NCBI GenBank assembly: GCA_050008715.1 | Contig: JBEKMC010000004.1 | Location: 7,219 to 71,218 of the forward strand | Reading direction: 5' to 3' | Length of the DNA: 64,000 nucleotides | Source of the DNA: JAKACA01 sp050008715 | GTDB lineage: Bacteria > Actinomycetota > Acidimicrobiia > Acidimicrobiales > Bog-793 | Shown: one piece after another, positions 25,572 to 34,692 of the stretch | Layout of the letters: the number at the start of each line of letters is the position of its first letter | How positions within the stretch are numbered: the stretch's first letter is position 1 | The notes under the pieces: model-generated | Databases searched by the model: none | Seen by the model: only the letters and a program-made list of their open reading frames with translations | What the model was told of the DNA's origin: nothing | Program-made: the position numbers and the translations under genes

Positions 25572-26749
25572 GAGATCTCCGTTTCTTCGTCGTGATCCTC
25601 GACGAGGGGTGGGGGCGTCCGTGCAGTCTCCCCTGGATCGGCCGTCTCCCCAGGGCTGGCCGGTTCGGACGTATCCGCCAGCTCACCCCACTGGGGCAGC
25701 TCACCCGACTGCGCCAGCTCACCCCACTGGGGCAGCTCACCCCACTCGGCCAGCACCGTTAGGAGCGCGTCGGCGGCTTGCTCAGGCCCGAGCGTGAGGG
25801 TACGCGCCGTCGGGCGCTCGTGCAGTGCGCCCGTGAGCGTGAGGATGCGCTCGCGCGCAGTCCGGCCGCGAGGCGGCGGCACGACTCGCGTGCGAGGCCG
25901 GAACGGCTCGACACCCACGAGCTCCACCGTCGTCTCTGCATGCCCGCTGGCGCCGTGGGCATCGGGAGCCGGGTGGGCCGCCAGCACGGCGCCGAGGACT
26001 TCGATCTCGGCGTGCGTCGCCGACAGTGCCCGCCCGAGTGTCGCACGGCGCAGGCGAGCGGTCACGGCCTCCACCGAGATCACGCACGGTGGACGGAGCG
26101 CCAGGCGTTCGCGGCGCCCGCCGTCGAGGCGTCGCTCGACCTCGAGCACCACGGTCGGCGCCCCTGATACCGCAGACGCTCTCGGAGCCGAACCGGCCCC
26201 GCCCGAGCCGTCCGCGCCCGAACCGTCCCCGCCAGAACCACCCCTCGGCTCCGTCGCCTCCGTCGACCGCCCGATGGCTACGGCGACGAGCCCAAGCGCT
26301 TGGACGGCCCCCAGCCTGGCGGCGAGGAAGGCGGGAACCGAGCCACTTCCGTGGTCGACGCTCGCATCGCCGCAGCACACGACGAAACCGGTCGATCCGC
26401 GAACCTCGACCAGTCGCTGCACGCCGGCCGACAGCGCGTCGGCGGCGGCGGCGCTCGGGGCCGAGGCGGCGAGAGGGACTCGGACCGCTCGCTCAGCCCC
26501 GGCGGCGATCGCACCACGCAGCACGTCCTCCGCGTCCGCGTCGCCGGCGGTGAGCGCCACGGCCTCGCCGCCGGTGCGCTCGGCGATCCGCAGCGCCCAC
26601 TCGAGGGCGGCCTCGTCGGAACGTGACGGACCTGCTGAGGCACGGTCGGCGATCACGGTTCCCGTGAGCGGGTCGACCCCGGCACGGAGCTCCACTCGTT
26701 TCATGCAGGCGACGACGAGGAGCCGGCCGGCCGCGTCGGGAGGGCTCAT
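25568..26749 (-). CDS. Mycofactocin-associated ETF beta subunit (FixA-like)
   Basis: Electron-transfer flavoprotein beta chain, normally binding AMP or a second flavin and docking to dehydrogenases. The protein has 393 residues, far longer than the usual ~260. The start at 26749 was chosen because RLLVVACMKRVELRAGVDPLTGT aligns with the ETF-beta first strand and the ATG overlaps the ferredoxin stop as ATGA. A core like SDEAALEWALRIAERTGGEAVAL and VPAFLAARLGAVQALG is recognisable. Extra length comes from a Gly/Ser/Asp linker (residues ~165-185) and a C-terminal tail with 18-bp tandem repeats (WGELPQ/SGELAQ units) and a Glu/Pro/Thr-rich end. Confidence 0.82.
   Translation of the reverse strand: MSPPDAAGRLLVVACMKRVELRAGVDPLTGTVIADRASAGPSRSDEAALEWALRIAERTGGEAVALTAGDADAEDVLRGAIAAGAERAVRVPLAASAPSAAAADALSAGVQRLVEVRGSTGFVVCCGDASVDHGSGSVPAFLAARLGAVQALGLVAVAIGRSTEATEPRGGSGGDGSGADGSGGAGSAPRASAVSGAPTVVLEVERRLDGGRRERLALRPPCVISVEAVTARLRRATLGRALSATHAEIEVLGAVLAAHPAPDAHGASGHAETTVELVGVEPFRPRTRVVPPPRGRTARERILTLTGALHERPTARTLTLGPEQAADALLTVLAEWGELPQWGELAQSGELPQWGELADTSEPASPGETADPGETARTPPPLVEDHDEETEIS
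25681..25752. repeat. Four 18-bp tandem repeats in the ETF-beta tail
   Basis: Units of gctcaccccactggggca, four in a row, two identical and two with three or four changes. They encode hexapeptides of the form Gly-Glu-Leu-x-Gln-Trp/Ser. Confidence 0.88.
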
Positions 26750-27045
26750 GTGTGCCGGTACACGACGCCCGAGCCGCCCTCCGGGTACGCCCAGGTGATT
26801 GCGCCCGCAGTGTTGCAGACCATGTAGCAGGTGCCGCACTCGAAACACTGCTCGTAGTTGAAGAGGATCCCGCCATCGGAGATCGGCACGAAGAGCCCGG
26901 CCGGGCAGGCGGTGACGCACTCGCGCGTCGTGCAGCCCCGGCACGAGTCGCCGTCGACGACGATGTGCGCCACCGGAGCGACCCGGAATTCGGTCGTGGC
27001 CATTCGGTCCTCGAACGACAGCGCTTGCGACACGGGCAGAGTCAC
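26746..27045 (-). CDS. FixX-like ferredoxin
   Basis: 99 residues, carrying two 4Fe-4S-type cysteine sets: C-x2-C-x4-C-x3-C-P (CRGCTTRECVTACP) and C-x2-C-x2-C-x3-C (CFECGTCYMVC). HIVVDGD before the first set and AITWAYPEGGSGVVYR after the second are characteristic of FixX partners of FixC/ETF-quinone oxidoreductase. GTG 27045 was taken as start because the region upstream of the internal ATG (27003, which has its own GAGGA) also aligns with FixX. Predicted to carry electrons between the FixC-like flavoprotein and the ETF. Confidence 0.85.
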   Translation of the reverse strand: MTLPVSQALSFEDRMATTEFRVAPVAHIVVDGDSCRGCTTRECVTACPAGLFVPISDGGILFNYEQCFECGTCYMVCNTAGAITWAYPEGGSGVVYRHT

Positions 27046-27049
27046 GGCG

Positions 27050-28357
27050 TCACCCGAGCATCCGCCACGACGTCCAGGCGTCGCGGGCGAGGTCCCGCCA
27101 GCGCAGGCCCGCACGGCGCCGCTGGGCGAAGAGGACGGACCGAAGGCGCGGTTTCGGAGTCGGGTTCGAGACGGTGAAGATTTCCTCGACGATGTCGCAG
27201 ACGAACTGTGGGTACCGGTTCTGCACCCGATCGGAGAGCACGAGGTGGGGGGCACGCTTCAGCCGCTCGAGGTCCGCCAGCACGAAGCCCTCCTTCAACC
27301 GCCGCCGGTAGGCCGAATCGAGGCGCCGGCCGCTCGTGTCACTCGCCGCCACCGCTTCGGCGACGGCACCGGCCGCGGCAGCTCCGGACGAGATGGCGAA
27401 GTTCACTCCCTCCAGCCAGAGTCCCGACGCGAGGCACATGGCCGCAGCATCGCCGGCCACGACGAACCCATCGGCGGCGAGCGCCGGCATCATCGAGACG
27501 CCTGCCTCCGGGATGAGGTGAGCGCCGTACTCGACGAGGTCGGCGCCTGCTACGAGCGGCGCGATGGCAGGGTGGGCCTTGAAGCCGGCGAGGATGTCCT
27601 CCGGCCGCCGGCCGGACGAAGTGAGCGATGGCAACGAGAGCACGAGGCCGACCGAGATCGTCTCGCGGTTGGTGTAGACGAAACCCCCACCGGCGACCCC
27701 TCCCGTACCACCGAGAATCTCGAAGTCCGCCCCCTCGCCTTCGGACAGGCCAAACCGTCGCTCGATCTCCTCGGCAGGCAGCGCCAGGATCTCCTTCACC
27801 CCGAGTGTGTAGTTGGCCGGGTCGGAGGCGGCGGCGCAACCGGCTTCCTTGGCGAGAAAGGAGTTGACCCCGTCACAGGCGATCACGGCCGATGCCGGCA
27901 GATCCCCTTCCGGTCGGTCGGTACGGACGCCGGCGATGCGCCCCCCACCGTCCCGCAGCAGCCCGACAGCGGTCGTCGAGGAGAGGAGGACAGCTCCGGC
28001 TTCGACCGCCTTGGAGGCGAGCCAGACGTCAAAGGCCGGGCGGAGTGCCGTGGCGCCGTTGTAGGGAGCTTCACCCCAGGCCGTCGTCCGGAAATCGACG
28101 GACAAGGCCTGCGTCTCGGTGAGCAGCATCGTCGCCCGGCGCGTCACCCATCGCTCGAACGGTGCCTCCGCACGCCACTCGGGGACGAGGTCGTCGAGGA
28201 CGCGCGGGTAGACGACACCGCCGAACAGGTTCTTCGACCCCGGAGCGGGGCCGCGTTCGAGCAGGCAGACGCTGAGGCCGGCCCGCGCCAGCTGCAGTGC
28301 GGCGGTGGAACCGGCAGGGCCTGCTCCGACGACGACGACCTGGAATTGCGGGGTCAT
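27050..28357 (-). CDS. FixC-like FAD-dependent oxidoreductase
   Basis: ETF-quinone-oxidoreductase-type flavoprotein, 435 residues. The FAD motif is VVVVGAGPAGSTAALQLARAG at the N terminus (start ATG 28357, overlapping the ETF-alpha stop as ATGA). GSKNLFGGVVYPRVLDDLVP is a FixC family signature; GFVVAGDAAAMCLASGLWLEGVNFAISSG is the second flavin motif. The C terminus (VLSDRVQNRYPQFVCDIVEEIF) also matches FixC. In FixABCX systems this protein passes electrons from ETF to quinone or bifurcates them; here it probably links mycofactocin oxidation to the menaquinone pool. Confidence 0.88.
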   Translation of the reverse strand: MTPQFQVVVVGAGPAGSTAALQLARAGLSVCLLERGPAPGSKNLFGGVVYPRVLDDLVPEWRAEAPFERWVTRRATMLLTETQALSVDFRTTAWGEAPYNGATALRPAFDVWLASKAVEAGAVLLSSTTAVGLLRDGGGRIAGVRTDRPEGDLPASAVIACDGVNSFLAKEAGCAAASDPANYTLGVKEILALPAEEIERRFGLSEGEGADFEILGGTGGVAGGGFVYTNRETISVGLVLSLPSLTSSGRRPEDILAGFKAHPAIAPLVAGADLVEYGAHLIPEAGVSMMPALAADGFVVAGDAAAMCLASGLWLEGVNFAISSGAAAAGAVAEAVAASDTSGRRLDSAYRRRLKEGFVLADLERLKRAPHLVLSDRVQNRYPQFVCDIVEEIFTVSNPTPKPRLRSVLFAQRRRAGLRWRDLARDAWTSWRMLG

Positions 28358-29427
28358 GACCCGGCTACCCCGCCGGGCTCGAACCGCTGGGCCGACTCGA
28401 GCCGCTGGGCCGATTCGAGCCGCTGGGCCGATTCGAGCCGTTGGACGGTTTCGAGCCGTTGGGCCGATTGGAGCCGTTGGGCGAGCACCTCGATCAAGGC
28501 TCTGGCGTCGGTCACGAGAGCCAGGTCGGCGAGCACCATCATCGGGCAGCTGCGGTCGAGGTTGACGGAGATGACGTGGTTCGGCGCACCGATGCCTCCG
28601 AGGTGCTGCGCTGCTCCGGAGACACCGAAGGCCACGTAGCAGCGGGGACGGACGGACACGCCGGTCGTGCCGATCTGCCGGTCGTGGCCGAGCCAGCCCG
28701 CATCGGTCACGACGCGTGTCGCCCCGAACGACGCTCCGAGCCCGGCAGCGACGACCTCGAGCAGAGCCACGTGTTCCGGATCGCCGACACCGGCACCGGC
28801 GGCGACGATCCGGGCCGCCTCGGCAAGATCGATGACGGCCGGATCTGCCGCGATGAGACGAAGCAGCTCTGCGTCGCGGCCGTCGGCACCGGTGTCCGCC
28901 GGATCGAGGAGGTGCACGTCGACGCGGGTGGCGCCGCCGTTGTCCGGGTCTCGGTCTCGCCCGTCGGACGTGACAATCGCCGCCCTCGACCCGGGAAGCA
29001 ACGTGGCGACGAAGGGGCCATCCGCCCGGAAGCGAGCCACCTGCCGGCCCCCCAGCCACGCAAGCCGAGCGCCATGTTCGGTCACGGCGATGGCGCCTGC
29101 AAACAGCGGCCGGCCGAGAACGGTCGCCAGGCGAGGCGCCAGGTCGCGCCCGTCGGGCGAAGCCGGCAGCACCACGACGTCGGTGGGTGCCACGTGCGGG
29201 GCAATGGCGTCGGCCCACTGCGCCGGGCGGAACGAAACTCCCAACTCGAGGACTCGCAGCTCCTGACATTCCCTGCCCGCGTGGGCCGCCCGGGCGCGAT
29301 CCGCCAGGTCTGCCGCGGCGACGGCGGCACCGTCGCCGGCCACGACGGCGACACCGCCCGCCTCGGCGACCGCTTCCTCGGAGCCGGCGACAACGACTCC
29401 ATCTCGAACGGGCAGGACGGCGATCAC
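28354..29427 (-). CDS. Mycofactocin-associated ETF alpha subunit (FixB-like)
   Basis: FAD-carrying ETF subunit, 357 residues. The C-terminal FAD domain is clear: TDAGWLGHDRQIGTTGVSVR, then YVAFGVSGAAQHLGGIGAPN and ISVNLDRSCPMMVLADLALV. The N-terminal domain is less conserved and lacks many Lys/Glu residues usual there. The C-terminal 40 residues are six tandem copies of a Gln-Arg-Leu-Glu-Ser-Ala type hexapeptide. GTG start overlaps the OYE1 stop, and its stop overlaps the FixC-like start, so it is firmly in the operon. Confidence 0.88.
   Translation of the reverse strand: MIAVLPVRDGVVVAGSEEAVAEAGGVAVVAGDGAAVAAADLADRARAAHAGRECQELRVLELGVSFRPAQWADAIAPHVAPTDVVVLPASPDGRDLAPRLATVLGRPLFAGAIAVTEHGARLAWLGGRQVARFRADGPFVATLLPGSRAAIVTSDGRDRDPDNGGATRVDVHLLDPADTGADGRDAELLRLIAADPAVIDLAEAARIVAAGAGVGDPEHVALLEVVAAGLGASFGATRVVTDAGWLGHDRQIGTTGVSVRPRCYVAFGVSGAAQHLGGIGAPNHVISVNLDRSCPMMVLADLALVTDARALIEVLAQRLQSAQRLETVQRLESAQRLESAQRLESAQRFEPGGVAGS
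28380..28487. repeat. Six 18-bp tandem repeats at the 3' end of the ETF-alpha gene
   Basis: Six consecutive 18-bp units resembling cgagccgctgggccgatt; two neighbouring units are identical and the others differ by a few bases. They encode (Q-R-L-E-S-A) repeats, predicted helical. Confidence 0.92.
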
Positions 29428-31493
29428 GGACGAGCGCCCTCTCGCTCGCCTTCGATGACGGCAGCATGCGCACGCCGGGGCGCTACACAGTCACCGGCGC
29501 GGCGCACGTCTGCGGTCGGGCTCGCCCGCCGCAGGGCGAGGTAGAGCTCGTCGTCCGGCTCCGCCGGCAGCGCGAGGACGACCCAGCTGACAACCCGGTC
29601 CTCCGTCGAGCCCGTCGGATGATGGAGCAACTGCACGGCTCCACCAGATGCTCCCATGACGACACGATCGCACGACTGGGTGATGTGCTTGGCAGCCGCC
29701 CGCATGTTGAAACCCTCCAGGTCGAGCGTGATCCCGAGATCCTGGCCCACGACCATGCCTGGCGTCACGATCTCGACGTCGCAGCCGCGGTCGGCGAGGA
29801 GCTCGGCCACGCTCGTCGCCTGATGGAACCCGACTTCGTCGACGAGGAGAACGTCGCCCTCGGGAGACGCCCGCCCGTCGAGCACCTCGGTGACGTCGAC
29901 AACGGCGATGCCCTCGCCCGCGGCCATCTCGAGCCAGAACGGGCGCCGGGGCCGGGCGCCGGTGGCGACGATGACGCGGCAGGCGCCGTCAGCCATCACC
30001 GAGTCGGGGGATGCCTCCACGCCGAAGCGGATCTCGACGCCGAGCTGCCGACACTCGTGCAACTGGTTGCGGACGATGTCCCCGAGCTCGGCCCGGTTCG
30101 GGACGGAAGCCGCCAGCCGTATCTGGCCGCCTGCCTCGTCGGATTTCTCGAGGACGGTCACCTCCCATCCGCCGTGTGCGGCGGCGATGGCAGCCTGCAG
30201 GCCCGCAGGCCCGGCACCGACGACGAGCAGCCGGCCGTCGCCGGCGGCTCTCGGAGCTGCACCCGCCGTCGGAGAGCCGGCCGTCGGAGAGCCGGCCGTC
30301 GAAGCTTGGCCGGCCCTCGACACGCCACCGGCTCTCGACGAGACGGCCCGGACGGGAGAGCCGAGCTCCGCCTCCCTGCCCGTTCTCGGATTCTCGATGC
30401 AGCCGAGCCACCTGTTGAGGCCCATGCGCCCGACGCACTCCTGGTTGCACGACAGGCACAGGCGGATCGACTCGGTCTGCCCGGAGCGAGCTTTTCCGAC
30501 GAGCTCCGGGTCGGCGATCTGGCCCCGTACGATTCCCACGAGATCGCATTGGCCCTCCGACAGGGCGCGCTCTGCTTGCAACGGATCCTTGAACCGGCCC
30601 ACACCCACGACCGGCAGTGACACCGCCTCGCGAATACCCGACGAGATGAAGCCGGCGTATCCGGGTGGCACGTGCATGGACGCCTCGATCATGAACAGCG
30701 ACGCCGTCGCCACTCCGATCGAGGTGTTGATGTAGTCGGCGCAGCCTTGCCGTTCCACCATCTTCGCGACCGACACGGCTTCGTCGATCCGCGACCCGCC
30801 TTCGATGAGCTCGTCACCGCAGAGCCTGACGCCGAGCGCCAGTCCAGGTCCGATCTCTGCGCGCACGGCGTCGAGGAGCTCTAGCAGCAACGTCGCCCGG
30901 CCCTCGAGCGAGCCGCCATACCGGTCCGTTCGCAGGTTCGTGGCGCTCGACAGGAAGCCACGCACGATCGACGAATGCGAGCACTGCAGCTCGATCCCGT
31001 CGAATCCGCCCAGCCGGCAGTGCCTCGCCACGAGGGCGTATCCGGCGACGATCTCGGCGATCTCGGCCTCCGTCACGGCATGCGGCACCTCGCGGAAGAG
31101 CGGGTCGGCAACGGGCGAGGGGGCCCAGACCGGCAGCCGCGTGTACATCGACGACGCCTGCCCGCCGTTGTGGTTGATCTGAGCGAAGATCGGTACGCCG
31201 TGGCGATGCACGGCATCGGTGATCCTCCGGTACCCGGGGACGACGTCGGGGTTGAAGCCGTGGATGAGCTTCTCGTACGGCCAGTCAGTCGGATGGGTGG
31301 AATGCTCCTCGGTGATGATGAGGCCGGCCCCACCGGCCGCCCGGGCGGCGTAGTAGGCGGCGTGCTGCGCGCTCGGGAGCCCCTCGGATGCATAGTTCGT
31401 CAGGTGGGCCGAGAAGACCGCCCGGTTCGCCACCGTCACCGGACCGATGCGGAGGGGCGAGAACAACAGCGGGTAGCGCTGGCTCCTCGTCAC
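29424..31493 (-). CDS. Mycofactocin system FadH/OYE family oxidoreductase 1
   Basis: Old-yellow-enzyme/2,4-dienoyl-CoA-reductase type protein of 689 residues. The FMN barrel spans residues 1-360 (FSPLRIGPVTVANRAVFSAH, FAQINHNGGQASS, GGFDGIELQCSHSS, SSATNLRTDRYGGSLEGRA). A 4Fe-4S cluster motif follows: C-x2-C-x3-C about residue 335 (CLSCNQEC) plus a later Cys (LGCIENP). The C-terminal part has a FAD motif VVGAGPAGLQAAIAAAHGGW and an NAD-like domain. A repeat-rich linker (STAGSPTAGSPTAG) joins the halves. Such enzymes occur only in some mycofactocin clusters; role presumed electron transfer to or from the cofactor. Confidence 0.88.
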   Translation of the reverse strand: MTRSQRYPLLFSPLRIGPVTVANRAVFSAHLTNYASEGLPSAQHAAYYAARAAGGAGLIITEEHSTHPTDWPYEKLIHGFNPDVVPGYRRITDAVHRHGVPIFAQINHNGGQASSMYTRLPVWAPSPVADPLFREVPHAVTEAEIAEIVAGYALVARHCRLGGFDGIELQCSHSSIVRGFLSSATNLRTDRYGGSLEGRATLLLELLDAVRAEIGPGLALGVRLCGDELIEGGSRIDEAVSVAKMVERQGCADYINTSIGVATASLFMIEASMHVPPGYAGFISSGIREAVSLPVVGVGRFKDPLQAERALSEGQCDLVGIVRGQIADPELVGKARSGQTESIRLCLSCNQECVGRMGLNRWLGCIENPRTGREAELGSPVRAVSSRAGGVSRAGQASTAGSPTAGSPTAGAAPRAAGDGRLLVVGAGPAGLQAAIAAAHGGWEVTVLEKSDEAGGQIRLAASVPNRAELGDIVRNQLHECRQLGVEIRFGVEASPDSVMADGACRVIVATGARPRRPFWLEMAAGEGIAVVDVTEVLDGRASPEGDVLLVDEVGFHQATSVAELLADRGCDVEIVTPGMVVGQDLGITLDLEGFNMRAAAKHITQSCDRVVMGASGGAVQLLHHPTGSTEDRVVSWVVLALPAEPDDELYLALRRASPTADVRRAGDCVAPRRAHAAVIEGEREGARP
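30265..30309. repeat. 15-bp tandem repeat in the OYE1 linker
   Basis: gccgtcggagagccg, two perfect copies and a third degenerate one, encoding Ala-Gly-Ser-Pro-Thr units between the flavin barrel and the FAD/NAD half. Confidence 0.8.
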
Positions 31494-33538
31494 GGTCGGC
31501 TCGCAGCGCCGGCGAACGCTCCGAAGCCCACCGAGCAGAGGGCCATCGCCGTCCTGCGACCTTCGAGAACGGCTTCGAGCACGGTCCGCGGCGCGACGGC
31601 GTCACCGGCCACGAACACGCCGCTGCGAGCGGCCGACACGGCGCGGTACAACGTGTCCTCCGGCAGCCGATGGCCGGCGTCGACGAAGACGGCGGCCGGC
31701 ACAGTCGAAACGACGCCAGAGTCGCGATGCTCGATGACAACGCTCTCGGTGTCCACCGAACGTATGACGCACCGCTTGGCGAGCACGACACCGGCTTGCT
31801 GCAGCCGCACGCTGGCGGGCGCCAGATCCCCGGTGCGGGCGAGCTGCTCGCCGACGACGAAGTCGGGAGTCACGAACGTGACTGCAGCGCCGAGCGAGGC
31901 CAGCAGCTCGGCTACACCCACACCGATCGGGCCGCCGATGGGGTCGTAGACGACGGCAGGCGACAGCGGCGCTTCGCCGACGAGGCGCTCGGCTGACAAC
32001 ATATCGGCCGCCGCCACCACCGGAGCGAACGGCGCCACATGGAAGCCCCACCGGCCGGGACGTGAGCCCGTGCAGCACACGACGGGACCTTCATGGGCGT
32101 CGAGCTCCTCCAACGCCACCTCGTAGCCGGTGACGAGCTCGACGCCGGCGATGCGGCACTCCGCCTCCTGCCATGCGACGAAGTCCGCCAGGCGTGCGCG
32201 GCCCGGGGCCTTGCTCGCCGTCACGACCATGCCTCCGAGATGATCCGCCCGTTCGAACAAGGCGACCGGCGTGCCCGTGAGCGCTGCCACGCGAGCGCAT
32301 TCGAGCCCGGCGGGACCACCACCCACCACGAGCAGCTGGCCTCGGCGGTCGTCCACCCGCTTGCCCGCAGGCCGGCGACGGCCGTCTGAGGCGCCCACGA
32401 CCTCCGACTCGTCGACCCAGGCGGGCTCGGGAACGGCGGCTTCGACGGACTCGTAGCCCGTGTGGGGATCGGTGATGCAGGAGACGAGGGGGTTTCGCGA
32501 GTCGCGGACCTGGCACGCCTGATTGCACAGCGTGCACGGGCGGACGCGACCGGGCCGGCCGCTCAACACTTTGCGGACGAGCGCGGCGTCGGCGATAAAC
32601 GCCCGTGTCATCTCGACGAAGTCGGCTTCTCCGCTCTCGACGATGTCGGCCGCCATCGCCATCTCGACGATGGAGCCCTGCGCGACGACGGCGATCTCCG
32701 GTGCGAGGGCGGAGCGCACGAGTGCGGTGGCGTGGCGGTTCATGCCCGGGGCGACGTGGCCGTCCGGCTGGGTCGCACCCGTCCCGTAGGCGGAGCCGCG
32801 AACGACGGTCACGTAGTCGAAGCGCCGGTTCGAGGCGAGTCCTGCGAGCAACGTCGCGGCCGCCTCGGGGACGATGCCCGCCCACGGGGCGAGCTCGTCA
32901 CAGCTGAAGCGGAGCCCGACGATGGCGGATGTGGCAGCCCGGATGGCGTCGAGCACGGCCCGCAGGAAGGCCGGACGGTCGGCGCCGAGCTCGTCGTCTC
33001 GCAGGTTCGTGAGCCCCGAGCAGAACTGGCGCAGCAGGCTCCACTGCCCGGCGTTCACTTCCACGCCGTCGCAACCTGCCTCCACCGCCAGGGCGGCAGC
33101 GGAGGCGAAGCCGTCGATGACGGCGGCGACGTCCTCGTCCTCCATGATCTTCGGGACTTCCCGGGTCACGACGTCCGGCACGCTCGAGGGGGCGAGGAGC
33201 GCTTGTTGGTGGTAGGCGCTCGAGCCCTGCCCGCCGGAATGCCCGATGGCGGCGAGCACGAGCGAGCCCTCGGAGCGGCATGCCGTGGCAACCTCGGACC
33301 AGCCTTCGGCGCACTCCGACGCGAGCGGGGAACGTTCGTACGGCCAATCGGAGGGGTGGACTGCAGCCTCCTCGACCACGATGACGCCGGCCCCGCCGGC
33401 GGCCCTCGCCCGGTAGTAGGCCACGTGTCGCTCGGAGACGGAGCGCTTCCGCCCGAGGTTCGTCACGTGCGGCCCGAAGACGAAACGATTGCGGGCCGTG
33501 CTGCTCCCGAGCCGTACCGGGTCGCCGAGCGTGCTCAC
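31490..33538 (-). CDS. Mycofactocin system FadH/OYE family oxidoreductase 2
   Basis: Paralogue of the downstream OYE1 gene, 682 residues. True start is GTG 33538 (VSTLGDPVRLGSSTARNRFV), which overlaps the mftC stop as GTGA; sequence further upstream in frame is mftC read in another frame. The barrel shows HVTNLGRKRSVSERHVAYYR, AAIGHSGGQGSSAYH and GCDGVEVNAGQWSLLRQF; a Fe-S motif C-x2-C-x3-C appears in CTLCNQACQVRDS plus a Cys in VSCITDP. The FAD motif is VVGGGPAGLECARVAAL. About 30-35% similar by eye to OYE1 over the barrel. Confidence 0.88.
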   Translation of the reverse strand: MSTLGDPVRLGSSTARNRFVFGPHVTNLGRKRSVSERHVAYYRARAAGGAGVIVVEEAAVHPSDWPYERSPLASECAEGWSEVATACRSEGSLVLAAIGHSGGQGSSAYHQQALLAPSSVPDVVTREVPKIMEDEDVAAVIDGFASAAALAVEAGCDGVEVNAGQWSLLRQFCSGLTNLRDDELGADRPAFLRAVLDAIRAATSAIVGLRFSCDELAPWAGIVPEAAATLLAGLASNRRFDYVTVVRGSAYGTGATQPDGHVAPGMNRHATALVRSALAPEIAVVAQGSIVEMAMAADIVESGEADFVEMTRAFIADAALVRKVLSGRPGRVRPCTLCNQACQVRDSRNPLVSCITDPHTGYESVEAAVPEPAWVDESEVVGASDGRRRPAGKRVDDRRGQLLVVGGGPAGLECARVAALTGTPVALFERADHLGGMVVTASKAPGRARLADFVAWQEAECRIAGVELVTGYEVALEELDAHEGPVVCCTGSRPGRWGFHVAPFAPVVAAADMLSAERLVGEAPLSPAVVYDPIGGPIGVGVAELLASLGAAVTFVTPDFVVGEQLARTGDLAPASVRLQQAGVVLAKRCVIRSVDTESVVIEHRDSGVVSTVPAAVFVDAGHRLPEDTLYRAVSAARSGVFVAGDAVAPRTVLEAVLEGRRTAMALCSVGFGAFAGAASRP

Positions 33539-34692
33539 GAAGCTCGGGCTGTGCCGCGCGACCCGAAGGCAACCGGGACCGGGCGCCCGGGCTTGCCGTG
33601 GCCGGGGCCACCGTGGGCCGGCACGCCGATCCCGCCGGCGGCCGTGGCTCCCACCAAGAGGCGCTCGCCATGTCCGAGCACGCACTCGGGATCCGGGCCG
33701 TCGAGGGGCAGCCCCGTGTAGAACTTGGCGGCCATGCAGCCTCCATGGCAGGCGCCGAAGGAGCCGCATGCGTTGCACGCCCCGCCAGTCGACGGCTGCC
33801 GCAGCCCGCGGAAGAGATCGTTGTCACGCCACACGGCGGCGAAGCCACCCGGCTGGCGGATGCTCCCTGCTCGGAATTCCGGATGCATCACGAACGGGCA
33901 TGCGTACACGTCGCCGACCGGGTCGACGAGGCATACGACGCGCCCGGCACCGCACAGATTGAGGCCGGCGAGCGGGGCCTCCCCGAGCGGGCCGAGATGG
34001 AAGAAGGAATCGCCCGTCAGGACCTCCGGGTGAGCGACGAGGAACCCGTGCACCCGGCCGAGCTGCTCAGCCGTCGGCCGGAGCTCGTGCCAACTGACGA
34101 CGCCGCGACCGGACGGTCGGAGCCGGGTCACCCGCAGCTCCGCGCCGAAGCCTTCGGCGAGCCGAAGCATCTGCTCGAGCTCGCCGGCGTTGTGACGGGT
34201 CACGACGACGCTGACCTTGAAGGAGCCGAACCCGGCGTCGGCAAGACGCTCCATGGCCCGCACGGCCGCGTCGAACGTGCCCGTCCCGCGCACCGGGTCG
34301 TTCGTCGAGGGCGTCGCCCCGTCCACGCTGATCTGGATGTCGAGATAGTCCATGGCGGCATATCGGCGCGCCCGTGCCGGAGTCATCGTCGTGCCGTTGG
34401 TCGAGAATTTGACACCTACCCGCCGATTCACGGCGTAATCCACGAGCTCGCAGAAGTCCGCCCGCAACGTCGGTTCGCCCCCGCCGATATTGACGTAGAA
34501 GACCTGCATGGCCACGAGCTCGTCGACGAAACCCATCGCCTCGCCGGTCGTCAGCTCCTCCGGGTCGCGGGCACCGGAGCTCGACAGGCAATGCACGCAC
34601 GACAAGTTGCAGCCGTAGGTGAGCTCCCAGGTGAGGCAGATCGGCGCGTCGAGCCCTCGTGACAGCTCGTCCGACAGGTGTTCAGCAGGCAT
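33535..34692 (-). CDS. mftC: Mycofactocin radical SAM maturase
   Basis: Radical SAM/SPASM enzyme that decarboxylates and crosslinks the C-terminal Val-Tyr of MftA. The protein has 385 residues. The cluster motif is Cys28-x3-Cys32-x2-Cys35 (GCNLSCVHC), FYVNIGGGEPTLR follows, and the SPASM part holds C-x6-C (CGAGRVVC), a Cys in VYACPF and the late set CNACGSFGACHGGC. ATG 34692 overlaps the mftB end by 11 bp. The C terminus has a Gly/Pro-rich tail of about 35 residues beyond the usual end. Confidence 0.95.
   Translation of the reverse strand: MPAEHLSDELSRGLDAPICLTWELTYGCNLSCVHCLSSSGARDPEELTTGEAMGFVDELVAMQVFYVNIGGGEPTLRADFCELVDYAVNRRVGVKFSTNGTTMTPARARRYAAMDYLDIQISVDGATPSTNDPVRGTGTFDAAVRAMERLADAGFGSFKVSVVVTRHNAGELEQMLRLAEGFGAELRVTRLRPSGRGVVSWHELRPTAEQLGRVHGFLVAHPEVLTGDSFFHLGPLGEAPLAGLNLCGAGRVVCLVDPVGDVYACPFVMHPEFRAGSIRQPGGFAAVWRDNDLFRGLRQPSTGGACNACGSFGACHGGCMAAKFYTGLPLDGPDPECVLGHGERLLVGATAAGGIGVPAHGGPGHGKPGRPVPVAFGSRGTARAS

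Noticed and set aside
28358..29473. Upstream extension of the FixC-like frame to 807 residues
   Set aside because: The extension is an out-of-frame read of the ETF-alpha gene; homology starts at ATG 28357 with the FAD motif.
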